Assembly: GCA_016302525.1 (NCBI GenBank)
Contig: JAEDNJ010000057.1
Span: 1-8,991, forward strand
Direction: 5' to 3'
DNA from: Phascolarctobacterium sp.
GTDB taxonomy: Bacteria; Bacillota; Negativicutes; Acidaminococcales; Acidaminococcaceae
DNA length: 8,991 nucleotides
In this document: positions 6,782 to 8,991 of the stretch, in pieces
Position numbering within the stretch: position 1 is the stretch's first letter
Layout: every line of letters starts with the position of its first letter
Program-made: the position numbers and the translations under genes
Notes under the pieces: generated by a model
Told to the model about the DNA's origin: nothing
Database searches by the model: none
Seen by the model: only the letters and a program-made list of their open reading frames with translations

Positions 6782-7069
6782 CTAGCCCAGGCCGTTGCAG
6801 CGCGCCAGGTCGTTGTAGACCAGCTCTGCCAGCCTGGTGACAACCTGCTCATTCGTACCGCACACCCTGCTTTGTCGCAGCAGCCCTGCCAGCTTTTCCT
6901 TATTGCACAGCATACAGCAGCAGGGACGCACAATTTCGCTGATGAGATACACCACGGTATGCAGCTGCAGCTCATTCTCTAAAATAGAGCCATCTGCCAA
7001 ATGTGTCCTAAACACTGCTAGTCGCTGGTCCAGTGCCAGCGCCAAATGCTTTTCCAGCACTCCGTTCAT
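6782..7069 (-). CDS. Hypothetical cysteine-containing small protein upstream of trpB2
   Basis: This 95-residue protein (97 if the ATG at 7075 is used) belongs to no family I recognise. It is predicted mostly helical and soluble, with a cysteine cluster CCCMLC near its middle (about residues 50-55), a further VCG and a Cys near the C-terminus (ARCNGLG). The cluster could bind a metal or an iron-sulfur centre, but no complete known motif is seen. It begins immediately after the 44-residue gene. GAGG overlaps that gene's stop codon and lies 9 nt before the ATG at 7069 but only 3 nt before the one at 7075. It is 65 bp upstream of trpB2 on the same strand, so co-transcription is likely. It is supported by strand, spacing and a plausible protein-like composition; it could still be spurious. 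Confidence 0.6.
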   Translation of the reverse strand: MNGVLEKHLALALDQRLAVFRTHLADGSILENELQLHTVVYLISEIVRPCCCMLCNKEKLAGLLRQSRVCGTNEQVVTRLAELVYNDLARCNGLG

Positions 7070-7082
7070 AATCATGCGCCTC

Positions 7083-7217
7083 TTATTTATACTTTTTGTC
7101 TAATTCGTTGTAGCTGTCGAGACCAATATACTTGTTAAACTCGCTGAAATGCAGCATTAATATCTCTGGTCTTGCTAACAGCTCCCGTAAATTTTTGCCA
7201 TTGTTTTGTATTTTCAT
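7083..7217 (-). CDS. 44-residue hypothetical small protein, first gene of the trpB2 operon
   Basis: This is a small complete gene: MKIQNNGKNLRELLARPEIL, continuing through MLHFSEFNKYIGLDSYNELD to a basic KKYK end. It has no signal peptide, membrane segment or recognised family. A purine-rich GGGGAGAGGG lies 4-13 nt before the ATG, a strong ribosome binding site. The TAA stop overlaps the ribosome binding site of the next gene, whose start follows 7-13 bp later; this arrangement suggests translational coupling. An extended -10 promoter lies about 70 bp upstream. The organised promoter, ribosome binding site and coupling make it more likely a real gene than chance. Role unknown; a partner for the next protein is a reasonable guess only. 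Confidence 0.6.
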   Translation of the reverse strand: MKIQNNGKNLRELLARPEILMLHFSEFNKYIGLDSYNELDKKYK

Positions 7218-7251
7218 AGGCCCTCTCCCCTTTTTCTTAGCAAATGACATA

Positions 7252-7268
7252 AAAAAGCCTTGCTTTTT
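7252..7268. promoter_or_regulatory. Leader hairpin in the trpB2 operon 5' region
   Basis: AAAAAGC (7252-7258) and GCTTTTT (7262-7268) form a 7-bp stem with a three-base loop. It lies between the minus-strand promoter and the 44-residue gene. In the minus-strand transcript the stem ends in U residues, so it could act as a weak terminator or attenuator. I see no T-box consensus or repeated GAG/UAG sites around it, so tryptophan-dependent attenuation is not supported. Confidence 0.3.
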
Positions 7269-7283
7269 GCTGATAATAATTTA

Positions 7284-7292
7284 AGTATAGCA
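7284..7292 (-). promoter_or_regulatory. Extended -10 promoter for the trpB2 operon
   Basis: On the minus strand the sequence TGCTATACT fits an extended -10 element (TG-N-TATACT). No good -35 hexamer is seen at 16-18 bp, as is usual for extended -10 promoters. Transcription would start near 7277, giving a leader of about 60 nt with one hairpin before the 44-residue gene. Confidence 0.5.
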
Positions 7293-7386
7293 CAAACGGA
7301 GACAAATGTATAGAAAGAGAAGCAAATAGCTTTACAATTAGCAGGATTTTTTGCCTGCTTAGCGAAAACATATAGAAGTATTAATA

Positions 7387-7413
7387 TTGACATGGATATT
7401 TTCCATGTACATT
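7387..7413 (+). promoter_or_regulatory. Candidate promoter with an overlapping palindrome, for the membrane-protein pair
   Basis: TTGACA at 7387-7392 is a perfect -35 box. The best downstream -10 candidate, TACATT at 7408-7413, is only 15 bp away and off consensus. The inverted repeat ACATGGA (7390-7396) and TCCATGT (7402-7408) fills the spacer, exactly where a repressor or a spacer-twisting activator of the MerR type would bind. It lies about 35-60 bp before the ATG at 7446. A second small inverted repeat, AGCAGG/CCTGCT (7340-7345, 7354-7359), lies further upstream. Function is inferred from position only. Confidence 0.4.
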
Positions 7414-7445
7414 TCCCTCAGATTAAGAAAGTGTAGGAGAAGCAT

Positions 7446-8024
7446 ATGCTCGAGCAATTTACCTCTCAGGAAAAGAAGAAGTTCCTAATCGCTTTACTTA
7501 TCGGCCTCGGTCTGGGCTTTGCTGCCAACTACGGGCTACAGCCAAAAATCGCCCAGCAGCCCAACGCCCTTGCCGAAATGAGCAGCAAGATAAAATTTGG
7601 CACTATCACAGAAAGCGTTAAACAATGCACTGTCGTTGCGGATGAAGCAGTGCTCTACAGCGAGCCCTCCACTCTTACGGGCAGGGTTCTTCGCAGCTTG
7701 CCCAATGGTATGCAGACTAATCACCTGGCAACAGTAGCGAGCCTCGATAAGGATGATAACAAGGCAGCCGCTGCCTACGATCTGGAATTTAAAAAACTCT
7801 TCTTCCAAACTGTTTATATTCCTAAGGGCACGCCCTTTACGATTAAAAGCGAAACAGCGGCACAGTATTATTGCAGCTTTAAGCTTAAGGATAGGCTCTA
7901 TACAAAGCACTTTCCTAAGGAGCTGGTCAAAAAGGCTTATACCGGCTCCTGGTATAAGGTAGAGGCAGGAGCTGACACAGGCTATGTACCTGCTACGCAG
8001 ACTACAGCGCCCAGGTATTTATAA
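7446..8024 (+). CDS. Membrane-anchored protein with SH3-like C-terminal segment (first of a pair)
   Basis: This 192-residue protein has a short charged N-terminus (MLEQFTSQEKKK) followed by one hydrophobic helix at about residues 13-31 (FLIALLIGLGLGFAANYGL). There is no obvious signal peptidase site, so it is probably an N-in single-pass anchor with the rest outside the membrane. The exported part has an early strand motif VVADEAVLYSEPS (about 63-75) like the 'R-S-x-P-S' start of bacterial SH3 domains, and ends with GSWYKVEAGADTGYVPATQ (166-184), typical of an SH3b end. Such domains often bind peptidoglycan or peptides in the envelope; the ligand here is unknown. AGGAG lies 6 nt before the ATG. 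Its stop is inside the ribosome binding site of the next gene, 12 bp before that start. Confidence 0.8.
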   Translation: MLEQFTSQEKKKFLIALLIGLGLGFAANYGLQPKIAQQPNALAEMSSKIKFGTITESVKQCTVVADEAVLYSEPSTLTGRVLRSLPNGMQTNHLATVASLDKDDNKAAAAYDLEFKKLFFQTVYIPKGTPFTIKSETAAQYYCSFKLKDRLYTKHFPKELVKKAYTGSWYKVEAGADTGYVPATQTTAPRYL

Positions 8025-8036
8025 GGAGGCAGAGCT

Positions 8037-8531
8037 ATGGAACAACGCAAAATGTACTTTTATGCGGGCGCTACCCTCTGTCTTGCCCTGGGTATTATGC
8101 TAGGAGCCTTTGGCGCGAAGAAAATCTTTGGCTCGCAGCCTGAGACCATGCGCATTGAAAGGGACACCCTCGTACGCGAATGGCCCAGCGAGCTGGCTGA
8201 TGTCATTTCTCTCAACAAAAATGACAGGCTGGAAATTCTCTCGGAGGCAGACTACACCTCCAAGAATAAAAATGTACCTACTATTTTAAAGGTTAACAGC
8301 TATCTCAAGCATATCGATAAGGCTACTAAGCAGCAATACATCATCAAGGAGGATACCTATTATCCTATTATTGCCAAAAAACGGCACAGCTATATCATCA
8401 GGGCTGCTACCAACAAGGGCCGCAGCGTTGAGCTAGAGCTGGAGGAAAAGGAGGTAACACCGCTAGAGGAAGGACTTTGGCGCCATGTCAAGGATAAAAA
8501 GGGCTACATGGGCTGGGTGAGGATGAAATAA
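8037..8531 (+). CDS. Membrane-anchored protein with SH3-like C-terminal segment (second of a pair)
   Basis: This 164-residue protein shares the layout of its upstream neighbour: a short basic N-terminus (MEQRKM), one hydrophobic anchor at about residues 7-30, an early motif MRIERDTLVREWPS like VVADEAVLYSEPS, and the C-terminal LWRHVKDKKGYMGWVRM like GSWYKVEAGADTGYVPA. Overall identity looks low, so the two are diverged paralogues or members of one loose family. The middle is Lys/Tyr-rich with no cysteines. GGAGG lies 7 nt before the ATG, overlapping the previous stop region, so coupled translation is likely. The pair probably works together in the cell envelope. No catalytic motif is seen. 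Confidence 0.8.
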   Translation: MEQRKMYFYAGATLCLALGIMLGAFGAKKIFGSQPETMRIERDTLVREWPSELADVISLNKNDRLEILSEADYTSKNKNVPTILKVNSYLKHIDKATKQQYIIKEDTYYPIIAKKRHSYIIRAATNKGRSVELELEEKEVTPLEEGLWRHVKDKKGYMGWVRMK

Positions 8532-8545
8532 AGCCCTCTAAACAT

Positions 8546-8626
8546 AAAAAGGCAGCTACAGACAAAATTAAGGAGAGCGAACTAACGCTGTTCTCTCTCC
8601 TTTTTTAGCACCTGTAACTGCCTTTT
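8546..8626. terminator. Nested bidirectional terminator after the membrane-protein pair
   Basis: The inner stem AAGGAGAG (8570-8577) pairs with CTCTCCTT (8595-8602) and is followed by six T residues at 8601-8606, an intrinsic terminator for the plus strand. It is enclosed by a second stem: AAAAGGCAG (8547-8555) with CTGCCTTTT (8618-8626) and TACAG (8557-8561) with CTGTA (8612-8616), 14 pairs with one mismatch. On the minus strand the outer stem runs into TTTTT, so it could also stop leftward transcripts coming from the tandem-repeat region. Confidence 0.75.
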
Positions 8627-8630
8627 ATTC

Positions 8631-8768
8631 TTTTAAATCATATAAAACCAGCTGTCGGATTCGCCCAGCTCCTTATCTGCCGGGTTATACACATCCTGCT
8701 CCTGGTTCTTAACACTTACACGACTTCCCGGCTTAATGGGAGGCGTATATGCCTACTGTATACTTATA
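8631..8768 (-). pseudogene. Tail copy 1: open segment of the first 141-bp unit
   Basis: The reading segment starts after the in-frame TAG and runs from AYTPPIK to ESDSWFYMI, ending in TAA at the left edge. With no ATG and a stop just upstream, it is either a 3'-end gene fragment or part of a protein reached by an unusual route (alternative start, frameshift or readthrough). Its silent-change pattern relative to the next unit argues that it has been under coding constraint until recently. Confidence 0.4.
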
Positions 8769-8771
8769 CCC

Positions 8772-8909
8772 TTTTAAATCATGTAAAACCAGCTGTCGGA
8801 TTCGCCCAGCTCCTTATCTGCTGGGTTATAGACATCCTGCTCCTGATTCTTAACGCTTACACGACTGCCCGGCTTAATGGGAGCCGTATATGCCTACTGT
8901 ATACTTATA
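8772..8909 (-). pseudogene. Tail copy 2: open segment of the second 141-bp unit
   Basis: It has the same structure as the first unit, reading AYTAPIK to ESDSWFYMI then TAA. It differs from copy 1 at seven coding positions: six silent third bases (Tyr, Pro, Val, Asn, Ser and Gly codons) and one Pro-to-Ala change. The visible part of the third unit differs from this one at three positions, all silent (Asp, Pro, Val codons). Confidence 0.4.
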
Positions 8910-8991
8910 ACCTTTTAAATCATGTAAAACCAGCTATCGGATTCGCCCAGCTCCTTATCTGCCGGGTTATACACATCCTGCTCCTGATTCT

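Larger units (their letters stand above)
8631..8991 (-). repeat. 141-bp tandem repeat encoding a 39-codon C-terminal-like segment (2.6 copies, runs off window)
   Basis: Units begin at 8631, 8772 and 8913, each starting TTTTAAATCAT on the plus strand; the third is cut after 79 bp. On the minus strand each complete unit has a 39-codon open segment, from AYTPPIKPGSR or AYTAPIKPGSR through QEQDVYNPADKELG to ESDSWFYMI and TAA. It is followed by six codons and a TAG before the next unit in the same frame (141 = 47 codons). There is no in-frame ATG inside the open segment. Of the differences among the three copies within it, seven sites are silent third-position changes and one (Ala/Pro) alters a residue. 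It looks like the 3' end of a gene lying beyond 8991, duplicated in tandem. PGSRVSV and SDSWFYMI recall SH3-like ends, though weakly. Confidence 0.85.

Noticed and set aside
6837..7103. Plus-strand 88-codon frame opposite the two small genes
   Set aside because: It lacks a ribosome binding site and lies antisense to the operon frames, which have coupled starts and a promoter.
7218..7300. T-box or tryptophan attenuator ahead of the trpB2 operon
   Set aside because: No T-box consensus, no run of Trp codons in a leader peptide and no repeated TRAP-type triplets are seen in the short leader.
8631..8991. CRISPR array
   Set aside because: The repeats are directly adjacent 141-bp units with no unique spacers and contain a conserved reading frame.

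Overview
The window is dense bacterial DNA with strong GGAGG-type ribosome binding sites, short operon gaps and mid-range GC. These point to a Bacillota-type anaerobe. A D-lactate/D-2-hydroxyglutarate-type dehydrogenase and a TrpB2-type tryptophan synthase beta chain would fit the Negativicutes, but that placement is a low-confidence inference.

Layout. On the minus strand (about 1-4010) lie an SseB-like protein, a D-2-hydroxyacid dehydrogenase and a large HerA/DUF853-type ATPase. The ATPase carries a degenerate J-domain at its N-terminus and a long charged coiled coil at its C-terminus. The SseB-like and dehydrogenase genes are 12 bp apart. A 248-bp spacer filled with three copies of a stem-loop repeat, and an apparent relic of the ATPase 3' end, separates them from the ATPase gene. 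A divergent control region (4009-4329) holds a good minus-strand promoter for the ATPase and two palindromes that share the core CTTGCAAG. A LysR-family regulator reads off to the right (4330-5283) and ends at a bidirectional hairpin terminator.

Converging on that terminator from the right is a minus-strand operon (7217 down to 5346). It encodes a 44-residue small protein, a 95- to 97-residue unknown protein and the orphan TrpB2-type enzyme; no trpA is in view. A short divergent promoter region (7218-7445) then leads rightwards into two consecutive, distantly similar single-pass membrane-anchored proteins with SH3-like C-terminal segments (7446-8531). An unusually elaborate nested terminator closes that pair.

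The right edge (8631-8991) is a 141-bp tandem repeat: two full copies plus 79 bp of a third, cut by the window edge. Read on the minus strand, each unit ends an open frame of 39 codons with the same TAA stop. Almost all differences between units fall at synonymous third positions, so the segment looks like protein-coding sequence kept under selection, although no unit shows an ATG start. Together with the ATPase-tail relic in the 1.5-1.76 kb spacer, the window shows tandem duplication of gene 3' ends at two separate places. That pattern is the most unusual thing here.

The genes do not form one obvious pathway. The likely functional links are the LysR regulator with whatever carries the CTTGCAAG sites (itself and possibly the ATPase), the two small proteins with TrpB2, and the two SH3-like proteins with each other.
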